Shown: positions 7,249 to 16,051 of the stretch, piece after piece
How the letters are laid out: each line of letters starts with the position of its first letter
Position numbering within the stretch: position 1 is the stretch's first letter
Source of the DNA: JAGXFP01 sp039714535
Lineage (GTDB): Bacteria > Desulfobacterota > Desulfobulbia > Desulfobulbales > JAGXFP01
Direction: 5' to 3'
Length of the DNA: 31,538 bases
Assembly (NCBI GenBank): GCA_039714535.1
Contig: JBDLJC010000041.1
Location: forward strand, 1-31,538
Position numbers and translations under genes: made by a program
Notes under the pieces: model-generated
The model's input: only the letters and a program-made list of their open reading frames with translations
Database searches by the model: none
What the model was told of the DNA's origin: nothing

Positions 7249-8277
7249 TTAACCTTTTTCTAAAATAGAAATAAATTCCTCTTGGGAACTATGCGATATT
7301 ATCTGAACGGGAATCTTTAAGGCTTTACCTATCCGTTGCGCGTGTAAAATTTCAGCATTTTGCATCTCGCTCAATAGCTTTTCATCATAATTCTGTTCAT
7401 CCCTATTCTTTAGCCTTTGAGCAACTATTTTGGGAAGTTCTGTTATCACTATCAATCGATCAGGATGAATAGCTTTAAATGTTGCGAGGGGAATATCCTG
7501 AAAATTCCCCATTCCATCAAGGAGAGTAAAGTGCCCATCCAATACATATTTTTTGTCTTTATGTCGTAATTCAGAAAGAACGTTTGCCAGAACTTCCTGA
7601 TTTTCTCCGATATCAGATACTTTTTTATCAACCCATGGTGATGCTCCAGAGGAAGCCTTTCTAATAAGATCACTTGCTGTCAAATGTACGAATCCGACTT
7701 CTTGGCATGTGGCAGAAGAACACAAAGTGGATTTACCAACTCCATGTATGCCACCGACAAAGACCAGAATTCCCTCTTTATTTGAGGCTTGGCATTCGGC
7801 GGAGCCAATCTGAGCAACCTGCTCGAGAAAAGCCCGATCTACATAGGAGAAAGATTGTGGCACATTAAACTCTGGAGAAATCTTTTCAGGATGTATCGGC
7901 AAATGCAATGGCTCGATATTGCCAATTTCAATCGCACAAGCCTTCTTGGAGCCACGAAAATATTCTCTAAACAACTTCCGAGTAATACCTGCTGCTTTTT
8001 TTGTTTTTTCCCAAATCGCAGATGGAGAGGCCGTGATTATGGATGTTACCTCGGCTATTGCAACAATCTTTTTAACTGGGAAAGATGAATAAACGATGAG
8101 GTGAGAAACATCTGCCCGGACTGATGTCCTTCTGAACTCAAACTTTTTTTCTCCGGAGAGAATCCGCTCACAGTAAATCGGCTTAATCGGCATAAAAGCA
8201 ATGCGCGATTGACCTTTCTTTTGCAATTTTGTTGAATGATTCGTTTGAAATATTTCTAATTGTCTGGATGTTTCCAT
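7249..8277 (-). CDS. ASCH domain-P-loop NTPase/kinase fusion protein
   Basis: 342 residues with two modules. Residues 25-120 match an ASCH domain: FMPIKPIYCERILSGEKKFEFRR is the family's opening strand-helix-strand with its G-E-K-x-x-E-x-R core. ASCH domains are PUA-fold, RNA- or modified-nucleotide-binding. Residues 168-342 form a small P-loop NTPase: Walker A GGIHGVGKST (175-184), a Walker-B-like strand YVLDGHF (244-250), and a basic region (RLKNRDEQNYD) resembling an adenylate-kinase-type lid. The gene overlaps the end of the PIN fusion gene by 95 bases. The ATG at 8277 has AGGG 7 bases upstream; an internal ATG at 8193, close to the ASCH start, is possible. I infer that it phosphorylates or senses a nucleotide recognised by the ASCH part. 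Confidence 0.75.
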   Translation of the reverse strand: METSRQLEIFQTNHSTKLQKKGQSRIAFMPIKPIYCERILSGEKKFEFRRTSVRADVSHLIVYSSFPVKKIVAIAEVTSIITASPSAIWEKTKKAAGITRKLFREYFRGSKKACAIEIGNIEPLHLPIHPEKISPEFNVPQSFSYVDRAFLEQVAQIGSAECQASNKEGILVFVGGIHGVGKSTLCSSATCQEVGFVHLTASDLIRKASSGASPWVDKKVSDIGENQEVLANVLSELRHKDKKYVLDGHFTLLDGMGNFQDIPLATFKAIHPDRLIVITELPKIVAQRLKNRDEQNYDEKLLSEMQNAEILHAQRIGKALKIPVQIISHSSQEEFISILEKG

Positions 8278-9676
8278 TAACGACCCTATGTTTTTTTAAC
8301 CAATCGAATGTAATTGGCTCAGACAAGTGTTGTGCAATCCTGAACAATATAACCTTTGTCTGTTTGCTCGCCATTTCCTTGATCTCATCAAGAGAATAAA
8401 CGGTACGTTTAGCAACAAGCTGCATAATTTTATCAATATTTTTGTAATCACCAACTTGCTCTACGACTCCAACACTTGCAATTGCTTGCCAATCGTGCGA
8501 ACGATAAAATAATAAAATATCTCCAGGACTAATACCTCCTAACCGAGCATGGCAAAGATAAGCCTGTCGTATTGCATTCCCAACGACATTACCTTCGAGC
8601 TGGAAAAGGCTTATTTGTCGCTCATTATCGGGGAATAACACTTTATAGTATTCAGGTCTTATAGGGACAATATATTTCCCAACTCCCATGCCTCCGCGAA
8701 AGTTAGGATAATATTTTTTGAGATAGGACAAGGCGTCTAAAGCCTCTTCTGGAGGATGTATAGGGTGATCCTTCACATAAACATCATCTGCTTTGTATGT
8801 CCCCAACAGGTAGAAACCAAAATCTTTGCAAAAATCTATGAGAAAATCCTGCTTCCCTGATCTAGTATGCAGATAAATATGCTCAAGATCGTTATCGGTA
8901 GCATATCTAAAAGCTGCTTTTAGGAAAAGTTCACCAATCCGCCTCCCCCTGACTGTCTCACCTACCTTGAATGTGCATAATTTTAAGACCTTCCCGGGTA
9001 TAGATCTGTTGTCATTTGTAACTATAGGATTTTTCTCGATGTTAAAAATGCATATAGCCCCCAGTTGACCTGACATCGCTTTATATACCCAAGCCCTCCT
9101 GCCTTCCCGTGCTGATTTCTTAAACCATCCATTAAATTCATCATGATAATCTTCTCTGAGAGAATCGAAAAAGGAATCGTCTAGGTCAATCTGGTATAGG
9201 GGTAATTCTTGAATGTTCGGTAAGGCAACAGGAACTTTTTGGTGAAGTTTGCGTAGGAATTCAACTGCCTGCTGCAGATAAAAGACTCGATCCTTTATAC
9301 CTAGTCGAGCCGCCTTCGCATGAAGTTTGCGATCTTCACTAACAAGAATATTTGCAGCATCTTTGAAAATTGCGAACAGTATTTCGTTGTCAACTCTGTC
9401 ATTCTCAGTTGATTTTGTTAATTGATACTCCGTTGCGAACGTATCCTCTAGCACTGGGGGATCTTCAAGCAATGAATACTTATTGAATCGAGAAAGACTG
9501 ATTTCTCTGCGAGTTGAATTTTCATCCCGGTTGATATCCTCAATTGAGCCAGGATGAGCAAGAAGTTGGTGTTGATTTTCACCAGCGAGTCGAACAAACT
9601 CTCCGAAGCTTGCTTCCAGAGCGGAGGAAGAATCTTCCAAAGGGATGATGATATTTGTATCGAGGAGTATTCTCAT
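8183..9676 (-). CDS. PIN nuclease-GNAT-EVE/ASCH-like triple fusion protein
   Basis: 497 residues with three recognisable parts. Residues 1-140 are a PIN ribonuclease domain: LLDTNIII (Asp6), Glu46, DNEIL (Asp96) and SEDRKLH (Asp115) supply the acidic metal site. Residues 185-295 resemble a GNAT acyltransferase, with the acetyl-CoA loop ETVRGRRIGELF (240-251) and FCKDFGFYLLGTY. Residues 335-497 resemble a PUA-superfamily EVE/ASCH domain, with GISPGDILLFYRSHDWQAIASVGVVE (381-406). PIN toxins cleave tRNA or mRNA, and EVE/ASCH-type folds read modified nucleotides. The gene overlaps hsdS by 4 bases (ATGA) and the ASCH-NTPase gene by 95 bases. It is not a known type I subunit; I infer an RNA-targeting defence effector. 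Confidence 0.8.
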   Translation of the reverse strand: MRILLDTNIIIPLEDSSSALEASFGEFVRLAGENQHQLLAHPGSIEDINRDENSTRREISLSRFNKYSLLEDPPVLEDTFATEYQLTKSTENDRVDNEILFAIFKDAANILVSEDRKLHAKAARLGIKDRVFYLQQAVEFLRKLHQKVPVALPNIQELPLYQIDLDDSFFDSLREDYHDEFNGWFKKSAREGRRAWVYKAMSGQLGAICIFNIEKNPIVTNDNRSIPGKVLKLCTFKVGETVRGRRIGELFLKAAFRYATDNDLEHIYLHTRSGKQDFLIDFCKDFGFYLLGTYKADDVYVKDHPIHPPEEALDALSYLKKYYPNFRGGMGVGKYIVPIRPEYYKVLFPDNERQISLFQLEGNVVGNAIRQAYLCHARLGGISPGDILLFYRSHDWQAIASVGVVEQVGDYKNIDKIMQLVAKRTVYSLDEIKEMASKQTKVILFRIAQHLSEPITFDWLKKHRVVNGNIQTIRNISNESFNKIAKERSIAHCFYAD

Positions 9677-11169
9677 GCAATAACAGGAGATAGTTGCCCA
9701 GAAAATGCTTTAGACAAAATCGATTGCCGAAGGCGTTCGGCACGTATTAAGTTAGCTTCGACTTGATTTTCGGCACCACACACCAAAGAGAGACTCTTTT
9801 CTACTTCGGCAACAATTTTACGTTGTTCTTCATATGGTGCCAGTGGGATTGGAAGTTTTGCAAAAGACTCTCTTGTAAAATGCTTGATAGTAACTCCGGT
9901 AAACCAGCTTTCCAACCGACCACTCTTAGCCAGATATTCTAATAAAAAAACTAACAACTTTTGCTCATATCCCGTGTGGAATCTGACACGATGCAGTGCT
10001 TTCTGATACATGAGCCCATTTACTTGGCCGCTCCAAACAGCAGCCCTGCCAGGCTCTCCACCCTCACAGACAAGAACGTCATCTGCCTGAAGGGCATATC
10101 GCTCGAGTTCTGAGTCTTTAAAGTACATTGTCAATAAATCAGAGGTATCTACAGAACCCCACCTGACATTAACATTCCTTAAATATGGCAACTCTTGCCC
10201 TGTACGGTGCTTCTGCCTGTCTAGCATTTTTCCAAGCTGGATATCGGCAATTTGTTCTATTGTTGCCCAAGTCCACCCCTCCGGTAATTCAGGCAAATCT
10301 GACGTGTCAGATCCAGCGGGGTCTTTATATTTCTTCTTCCACTTATCATTCTTCGGAACTTTGCCTTTGGCTTCCATTTTAGCGAGTTCGACTTCTACCC
10401 ATTTCTTACGGCGTTCGGCGAGGATGCGTTTTAACAGCTCTTCAGCTGTTTCGAGGGCCGCTCCCGACGTCCTGTCTCCCGAGGCATTTCCACTTCCCTG
10501 TGCTTCAAGTTTTGCGGCTTGTTCTTCTCTCCATTTCTCAGTCAGTTTGCCTTCGACAGCGGCTTTGAGGACGGCGGCTTTGTAGCGCTTGAGGTTGGCC
10601 TTGACACGCTTGAGGTTGGCAACGGCTTGATCAAGCCGGGAGAATTGTTTTTCGATTTCCGCAACGATGAGTTTTTGTTGTTCCATTGGCGGCAGAGGCA
10701 ATGGAATTTCAGATATTGTTTTGGAAGAAAGATGTTTAACCGTGACAGACGAAGTCTTCTCATTGATTGCCTTGAGATAACCAGGAAGTGCATAATCCAG
10801 TAGCTTTGGGTGATAAATATCCGAGTTAAGAGTTATTCGGCATACTCGTTGATTCAATAAGCCATTCGGGCCTCGCCATCGTGCGCAATTGAAATCACCG
10901 TCCATGCCAATGAGCAGGTTCCCAGCTTCAACGACATAAGATGGATCATATTCTCCATCGTAGTATGTACCGGAAGCATCCTTCCCAACATCGCGAATCC
11001 TAATTAATGGCATACCGCCATCTCTTGTGAACTGCGCTGATTTAAATGCGAAACCATTTTGGATTGTCGAAATATCGCCTAGCAAAACACGCTCCCAGGA
11101 CTCGGCTTTTCCAAGCAGAGGGTTATTACTTTTTTCAACTATTTCGGAGACAGGTATTGTTAATGCCAT
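9673..11169 (-). CDS. hsdS: type I restriction system specificity subunit HsdS
   Basis: A 498-residue DNA-recognition subunit that sets the target of both methylation and cleavage. It has two target-recognition domains (about 24-160 and 295-455), each ending in the PLPLPPMEQQK / PIPLAPYEEQRK signature. These are separated by the conserved central coiled coil (163-215, EIEKQFSRLDQAVANLKRVK...) plus a charged linker containing GRxxPKNDKWKKKYKDP-like sequence, and a second coil closes the protein. Both half-repeats are intact, so a bipartite target is expected. The ATG lies 1 base after the hsdR stop and its stop overlaps the PIN fusion gene. TRD segments are AT-rich compared with hsdR, as usual for exchanged recognition domains. 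Confidence 0.95.
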   Translation of the reverse strand: MALTIPVSEIVEKSNNPLLGKAESWERVLLGDISTIQNGFAFKSAQFTRDGGMPLIRIRDVGKDASGTYYDGEYDPSYVVEAGNLLIGMDGDFNCARWRGPNGLLNQRVCRITLNSDIYHPKLLDYALPGYLKAINEKTSSVTVKHLSSKTISEIPLPLPPMEQQKLIVAEIEKQFSRLDQAVANLKRVKANLKRYKAAVLKAAVEGKLTEKWREEQAAKLEAQGSGNASGDRTSGAALETAEELLKRILAERRKKWVEVELAKMEAKGKVPKNDKWKKKYKDPAGSDTSDLPELPEGWTWATIEQIADIQLGKMLDRQKHRTGQELPYLRNVNVRWGSVDTSDLLTMYFKDSELERYALQADDVLVCEGGEPGRAAVWSGQVNGLMYQKALHRVRFHTGYEQKLLVFLLEYLAKSGRLESWFTGVTIKHFTRESFAKLPIPLAPYEEQRKIVAEVEKSLSLVCGAENQVEANLIRAERLRQSILSKAFSGQLSPVIA

Positions 11170-11170
11170 A

Positions 11171-13969
11171 TTACGCAGCTAAAGCCTCATTTAATGCTTC
11201 AATAATCACGGTCAACTCCTCACCAAAGAGCTGGTGCACCTTGCCAAGTCCACCTTGCTGGGAGAATGGCGCATAGTCAAAATCATCGGTTTCAATGCCA
11301 AGATTGGCGGCGATATGGTCGCGGATCATCACCAGCCATTGGCGCTGTTCATCGGTGAATTTCTTTCCGGCTAACTCCTGCTGGGAAAGCCAGGCATTGA
11401 AGTTGGCCTCGACCTTTTCCGGAAACGGCACCAGCTCATTCTCCTGATGCATGGCAAAGCGGACCAGGGAAACCAGATCAGTTAAAATATGCGGGGCATT
11501 GGCCCCCTTGACCTTGGCTTTCTCAAGAGCCGCATACCCATCCCAAAGACTATCAACCCGGAAATGGTGCGGCGGCTTTTCGATCAGCCCGGCCAGTTCC
11601 TTGATATCCTCAAAGCGTAAGCGGCTCTTGTAGGGGGTGCTGTAAAGGATTTGTAGGGCAGTGATCTCATCGCGGTTATCGGCCAGGAACTGCTCGAAGG
11701 ATTGGACCATGGACTTAACCTTTTCCAGGGCCTCGGCTGAAAAGCCAGCCTCTAGAACCTGATCAACGCTGATGGTGTCAATAATCTGCTCGTTCTTCTT
11801 CTTCACCTCGACCAGGAAGTTTCGCAGCTCGGGATTATGGAGCGGGCGGGTTGCCTCTACAATTAGTTTCGTGGCGGCCTGTTTGGTCTGTTCTTCGCTG
11901 GGCTCGGCCCCGCCGGTATCTTGCTTGGCCCTTTCGATCTGATTGTCAGGCTTGATGGCGGTGACCAGGTCGGTGGTCAACTGCTCGATGGTCTTACCGC
12001 CGGAAAGATCGATCACCTGGCGATCATCCTCCGGGGTGATCTGCCGGCCGATCCGGGCCATGCGGGCGGCAAGCGATGAGATCACATCCGGATCGGTATT
12101 GCCGAGGCTTATCGCCTGCAGGAGTTTTTCGAGGCTGACCGTGGGCTTTCTCTCCATGGGCCGGGAATCGGTCTTGTCCATCTCGCAGACGCCGACGCAA
12201 TCGACAATGATGAAATGGTCCTTGACCTTGGCATCCGGGGTGACCGACTGCAGGTCGTTGCTGTTGATGATCCGCACCCCGCGGCCCTTCATCTGCTCGA
12301 AGAAGGAGCGGGATTTCACGGCCCGCATGAACATGACGATTTCCAGCGGCTTGATATCGGTGCCGGTGGCGATCATATCGACGGTGACGGCGATGCGGGG
12401 ATTGAAGCTGTTGCGGAAGGAGGCGATCAGCTGTTCGGGCGTGGCGCCGGTGGTCTTGTAGGTGATCTTCTGGGCGAAATCGTTGCCCTTTCCGAACTCC
12501 TCGCGGATGATCTTGACGATATCCTCGGCGTGGCTGTCGTCTTTGGCGAAGATCAGGGTCTTGGGCACATATTCGCGGCCGGGGTAGATCTCGGTCAGCA
12601 CCTTGTCGCGAAAGGTCTGGATAATAGTGCGGATCTGGTCGGGAGCGACCACATCGCGGTCTAGCTTGTTGGGATCGTACTCGAAATCCTCTTCCAGCTT
12701 TTCCCAGCGGGTGGTGCGGGTCTCGCGGTCGCGCTTGTCGATATAGTAGCCGGACTCGACCTTGGAGCCTTGTTCGGTGATCGCGGTCTTGATCCGGTAG
12801 ACATCGTAATTGACGTTAACGCCATCGGCCACGGCCCGTTCGTGATCGTATTCCATCACCAGGTTGCGGTTGAAGAAGCCGAAGGTCTGCTTGGACGGGG
12901 TGGCGGTGAGGCCGATCAGGTGGGCGTCAAAATACTCCAGGACCTGGCGCCAGAGGTTGTAGATAGAGCGATGGCATTCATCGGTGATGATGAAGTCAAA
13001 GGTGGAGATGGGGATATTGGGATTGTATTCAAGAGGCAACACTTCCTTGAACAGACTGTCCAGACCTTGGGGAGATTGATCTTCTGCCTCTTCGGGCAGT
13101 TCCTGGCCCCGGAGCATGGAGTAGAGGCGCTGGATAGTGCAAATGCAGACCCGGGCCGTGGTATCGATGGTATTTGAGGTGAGGCGCTGGACGATGAACT
13201 CTTCGCTGAACTTGAAGTTGTTGTAAGGCGAGACGTATTGCTGAAACTCTTTCAAGGTCTGCTTGCCCAGGTTGCCGCGATCAACCAGGAAGAGGACGCG
13301 CCTGGCCCCGGCGAACTTGATGAGCCGGTAGATGATGCTGATGGAGGTGAAGGTCTTGCCGCTACCGGTGGCCATCTGGATAAGGGAGCGAGGACAGTCC
13401 TTGGCTAGGGATTTTTCGAGATTATTGACCGCCTGAATCTGAGCAGGCCAGAAACCCTCTTCGATAAGCTCCGGCATATGGCGGAGACGGCCGCGGAGAG
13501 TGAGTGCCTGGTGGAGATATTCGGGATTTGCCTCACCAGTTTGACTGGTATCCTTCTCTGCTTCCTCAAAGATATAATCCGGTTTGTGGAAGGCAAAGAC
13601 CTGGCGGGAGCGGGGCTCCGGATCTAGGTTGTTGGTGAAGCGGGTCTCGTTACCGGTGGACTCGTAACAGAATGGTAGCGGCGTGGACCAGGCTGGGAGA
13701 CCATCGGGCAGGCCCTTGGCGTATTTGTCGGACTGGGTTTCTACTCCTGTGAGGGTGGTGCCAGTTTTCTTGGCTTCGATGACGCCTGCGGCCTTGCCAT
13801 CCACATAAAGGAGGTAATCGGCAAAGCCATGGCCAGTTTTGAGGGGAAATTCACGAATCGCCACACCCTTACCGGCAAAGATGTTGGTATCCTTGACATC
13901 CTGGACAACCCAACCTGCTTGAGCAAGGAGTTGGTCAATCTTTTCGCGGGCGTGAATTTCGCAGGTCAT
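11171..13969 (-). CDS. hsdR: type I restriction endonuclease subunit HsdR
   Basis: A 932-residue motor and nuclease subunit, resembling the EcoEI (type IB) group. The N-terminal nuclease has GFADYLLYVDG (Asp51) and GVIEAKK (Glu65-Ala-Lys67). The helicase core has Walker A MATGSGKT (199-206), a DECH box (330-333) and LTATPS (354-359), followed by the second RecA domain with QMKGRGVRI. The C-terminal helical region (about 640-932) should bind the M2S core. No motif is missing. It is GC-rich compared with the accessory genes. It follows the GNAT gene by 21 bases and hsdS begins 1 base after its stop, so the order R-S-...-M places HsdR first. Confidence 0.97.
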   Translation of the reverse strand: MTCEIHAREKIDQLLAQAGWVVQDVKDTNIFAGKGVAIREFPLKTGHGFADYLLYVDGKAAGVIEAKKTGTTLTGVETQSDKYAKGLPDGLPAWSTPLPFCYESTGNETRFTNNLDPEPRSRQVFAFHKPDYIFEEAEKDTSQTGEANPEYLHQALTLRGRLRHMPELIEEGFWPAQIQAVNNLEKSLAKDCPRSLIQMATGSGKTFTSISIIYRLIKFAGARRVLFLVDRGNLGKQTLKEFQQYVSPYNNFKFSEEFIVQRLTSNTIDTTARVCICTIQRLYSMLRGQELPEEAEDQSPQGLDSLFKEVLPLEYNPNIPISTFDFIITDECHRSIYNLWRQVLEYFDAHLIGLTATPSKQTFGFFNRNLVMEYDHERAVADGVNVNYDVYRIKTAITEQGSKVESGYYIDKRDRETRTTRWEKLEEDFEYDPNKLDRDVVAPDQIRTIIQTFRDKVLTEIYPGREYVPKTLIFAKDDSHAEDIVKIIREEFGKGNDFAQKITYKTTGATPEQLIASFRNSFNPRIAVTVDMIATGTDIKPLEIVMFMRAVKSRSFFEQMKGRGVRIINSNDLQSVTPDAKVKDHFIIVDCVGVCEMDKTDSRPMERKPTVSLEKLLQAISLGNTDPDVISSLAARMARIGRQITPEDDRQVIDLSGGKTIEQLTTDLVTAIKPDNQIERAKQDTGGAEPSEEQTKQAATKLIVEATRPLHNPELRNFLVEVKKKNEQIIDTISVDQVLEAGFSAEALEKVKSMVQSFEQFLADNRDEITALQILYSTPYKSRLRFEDIKELAGLIEKPPHHFRVDSLWDGYAALEKAKVKGANAPHILTDLVSLVRFAMHQENELVPFPEKVEANFNAWLSQQELAGKKFTDEQRQWLVMIRDHIAANLGIETDDFDYAPFSQQGGLGKVHQLFGEELTVIIEALNEALAA

Positions 13970-13990
13970 ATCTTCTGCAACACCTGTAGG

Positions 13991-14377
13991 TTAGTCGTTT
14001 AGGGAGAGTTCAATATTATTGTCAGCATCTATGGTAAAGCCTAAAGATTTGTACCATTCTTTTAGTCTTGGGATATCCCCGCTTGCTTTTCCATTGATAC
14101 GCTTAGCGCCTGTATTCCTACAAAACTCTATAATATGTTTCAGGAAATAAGTACCTATCCCTTTTCCTCTGTAATTCTTTTTCCCTGTTAGTTTTTTGAA
14201 CAAACGGGAAATTTTTGAATTTGCTTCAGTATGATCGTAAAGATAGATGTCCGCTAGCTCTAATAAACCGTTATTATTAGAAAAGTGGGCATACCCTACA
14301 GGATAATTCTGGTCGGTGATTCTAAACGTCAAGAAGTCACTGATATCATCTGGATCATGGATTTCATATTTATTCAT
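13991..14377 (-). CDS. GNAT family N-acetyltransferase
   Basis: A protein of about 128 residues with a single GNAT domain: beta strands YPVGYAHF and ELADIYLYD, the acetyl-CoA pyrophosphate loop NYRGKGIGTYFL, and the C-terminal RLKEWYKSLGFTID typical of the fold. The substrate is unknown. I chose the ATG at 14377; a TTG at 14386 would add three residues. It lies 21 bases upstream of hsdR on the same strand and is probably the first gene of the defence transcript, or an unrelated passenger read from the same promoter. A GNAT module also occurs inside the PIN fusion protein, but the two sequences are not close. Confidence 0.85.
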   Translation of the reverse strand: MNKYEIHDPDDISDFLTFRITDQNYPVGYAHFSNNNGLLELADIYLYDHTEANSKISRLFKKLTGKKNYRGKGIGTYFLKHIIEFCRNTGAKRINGKASGDIPRLKEWYKSLGFTIDADNNIELSLND

Positions 14378-14400
14378 GTCATTCAATCACTTAATCGATT

Positions 14401-14432
14401 ATCACCGGCAAAGTTTCCTCTTTGCCGGTGAT
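14401..14432 (-). terminator. strong hairpin downstream of the yheU-like gene
   Basis: atcaccggcaaag (14401-14413) and ctttgccggtgat (14420-14432) form a perfect 13-bp stem with a 6-base loop. There is no T tract on either side, so it may act as a transcript-end stabiliser or an atypical terminator between the yheU-like gene and the defence operon. Confidence 0.55.
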
Positions 14433-14460
14433 CACGGATATAAAATGGCTCCGTCGCGAT

Positions 14461-14706
14461 TCAGCAGCGGGTAACAATATTCGCCGTTTCCGACTTCAGG
14501 TCAAAAACGACCTTGGCCTGCCGGTTGCGCAGTTGCTGCATGACCTGACCGACTTTATTCTCCAGCGCCTCGTCGACATTGCCCCAATCGTTGCCATCTC
14601 TCGTGACAAACTCCTGGATCAGATTCTGCAACGTCTCCGGTTCGAGCTGCTCGTAGGGGACTTCGACTCCTTGTTCGTGCGAACCCACCGGTTTATTCTC
14701 TGACAT
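14461..14706 (-). CDS. yheU: YheU family protein (UPF0270)
   Basis: 81 residues. VPYEQLEPETLQNLIQEF (residues 16-33), then VTRDGNDWG, LENKVGQVMQQL and the final TANIV closely follow the YheU/UPF0270 family, a small conserved protein of unknown function common in gamma- and deltaproteobacteria. An N-terminal extension of about 15 polar residues precedes the family core. No catalytic residues are known. It stands alone between hipA and the defence operon and is followed by a 13-bp-stem hairpin. YheU genes are normally chromosomal housekeeping genes, so it is an odd passenger on an island. Confidence 0.9.
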   Translation of the reverse strand: MSENKPVGSHEQGVEVPYEQLEPETLQNLIQEFVTRDGNDWGNVDEALENKVGQVMQQLRNRQAKVVFDLKSETANIVTRC

Positions 14707-14721
14707 GACTCTCCTTAACTG

Positions 14722-14749
14722 AAAATTCTAGGGACACCTTACTCAATTT
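14722..14749. repeat. short dispersed repeat around agggacacc
   Basis: aaaattctagggacacc followed by ttactcaattt resembles 22591-22619 (aaaattgcagggacacc then catactgaattt). Both are intergenic. They appear to be members of one short repeat family. Confidence 0.4.
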
Positions 14750-14797
14750 ACAGTCCAGGCAAAGGGGTAAAGTTGAGCTACCCCCTCTTCTCCCTAC

Positions 14798-16051
14798 TTA
14801 ATCATCATAACCGGACAAGGTCCGGAATCCTTCAAATGACCAGCGCATCGCTTCTATATCTGCCTTGGCGATCTGGAATTCATTCAGGGTTTGTTCCCAG
14901 CCTGCAGTGGCCTCGGCGACCTCGGCGATGATCTGTTCGGCCTGGTTGCGGTCCAGATTAAACGACAGGTGGCGGCTGTAAAGATTGTCCAGGGTGGCGG
15001 TGGTGCCGGCATCGCCGAGGTTGAGGGCCAGGGAGAAAGGCGTGGCAGATTTGCGGGCCGGGATGGGCAACACATCATAGAGGGGTGAAAGCCGCCAGCC
15101 GTCATTGTCCCAGATAAAGCCATGGTTACGCAGGTGATCGTCTTGGTTGCGGATGAAGACATTGAAGACCATCCGCCTATAGAGTTCGTGGAGGTCGCGG
15201 TCAATGTTTTTGACGAATTTCCGCATCCTGGTGGCGATTTCAACATATGAGCCTTTTTCCAGCTCTTCCAGGTCTAGATCGGCCAGGGCGTGGGCGCTCA
15301 TAAAGGGCAAGCGCTGATTGCCCTGCCGATCGAATCTTTTGATCAGATAAACCGCCTGACCAGGCAGCTCTTCAAGCCTGGTTTCCGGCACGGTTATGCC
15401 GGCCTGTCGGGCCATCTCCATGGCGGCAAATTCCAGCCGGGGAAATTTGATCGGCGTCTGACGGTTTTCGAATTTGGCGATCCACTCGCCGTTATCATAT
15501 ATTACCGGACATTTCGGTTGGGCGCCGCCCAGGGAGGTGCCTTGTTCCAGCAGGTAATGGACCTCGGCGGGCAGCTCTTCATCGGTCATGGCCCTGCTAA
15601 AAACATCGGCAACCTGGGGCAAGTCACTAAACGGCACCGCTGGCTCTACTTTGGTGTTCGGCCTCTTTGGACTTGGGCCCAGGGAGAGCGCCCCCACCGC
15701 GTTGGTGGTGACATAATCGAACATCTCATGGGGGGCCAGCGCACCGAACGGAATATCGAGCCGTTTGGCCAGCAGGTATTTCCCCCAGGAATCGGGGAGC
15801 AGATCGCCAAGAATGCCGAAGATGCCGTTATTCTTTCGGGTCAGGTATTCCTGGTCGGACAGGGGCAGGTTGACCGGATCAAGGGCGATAGCCTCTGGTC
15901 TCTCCAGGTAGCGGCGACCATAAGCGAAGCGGCCGACGCCGGTATCAATATCAAGGCTGAACAGACCGGCCGGGACCGGGCTTGTCATGTGAGGCAGCTC
16001 GACAAAAACAACCCGCTCGAACAAGGACGGTTCAGAAGTCGAGTCTTTCAT
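14798..16051 (-). CDS. hipA: HipA-type serine/threonine kinase toxin
   Basis: A 417-residue kinase toxin of a type II toxin-antitoxin pair; HipA enzymes phosphorylate glutamyl-tRNA synthetase or other targets and cause growth arrest. A HipA N1-like region covers about residues 10-130. The kinase part has the P-loop-like GTSLGGAQPK (171-180), where Ser173 aligns with the autophosphorylated Ser150 of E. coli HipA. It also has the catalytic loop RNQDDHLRNHGF (301-312) and the metal-binding Asp in LSPLYDVLP (Asp326). All key residues are present, so it is probably active. The start overlaps hipB by 20 bases, and the order antitoxin then toxin is canonical. Confidence 0.95.
   Translation of the reverse strand: MKDSTSEPSLFERVVFVELPHMTSPVPAGLFSLDIDTGVGRFAYGRRYLERPEAIALDPVNLPLSDQEYLTRKNNGIFGILGDLLPDSWGKYLLAKRLDIPFGALAPHEMFDYVTTNAVGALSLGPSPKRPNTKVEPAVPFSDLPQVADVFSRAMTDEELPAEVHYLLEQGTSLGGAQPKCPVIYDNGEWIAKFENRQTPIKFPRLEFAAMEMARQAGITVPETRLEELPGQAVYLIKRFDRQGNQRLPFMSAHALADLDLEELEKGSYVEIATRMRKFVKNIDRDLHELYRRMVFNVFIRNQDDHLRNHGFIWDNDGWRLSPLYDVLPIPARKSATPFSLALNLGDAGTTATLDNLYSRHLSFNLDRNQAEQIIAEVAEATAGWEQTLNEFQIAKADIEAMRWSFEGFRTLSGYDD

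Noticed and set aside
12215..12664. Plus-strand open frames across hsdR
   Set aside because: Antisense shadows of the helicase core; no independent ribosome site or motif.
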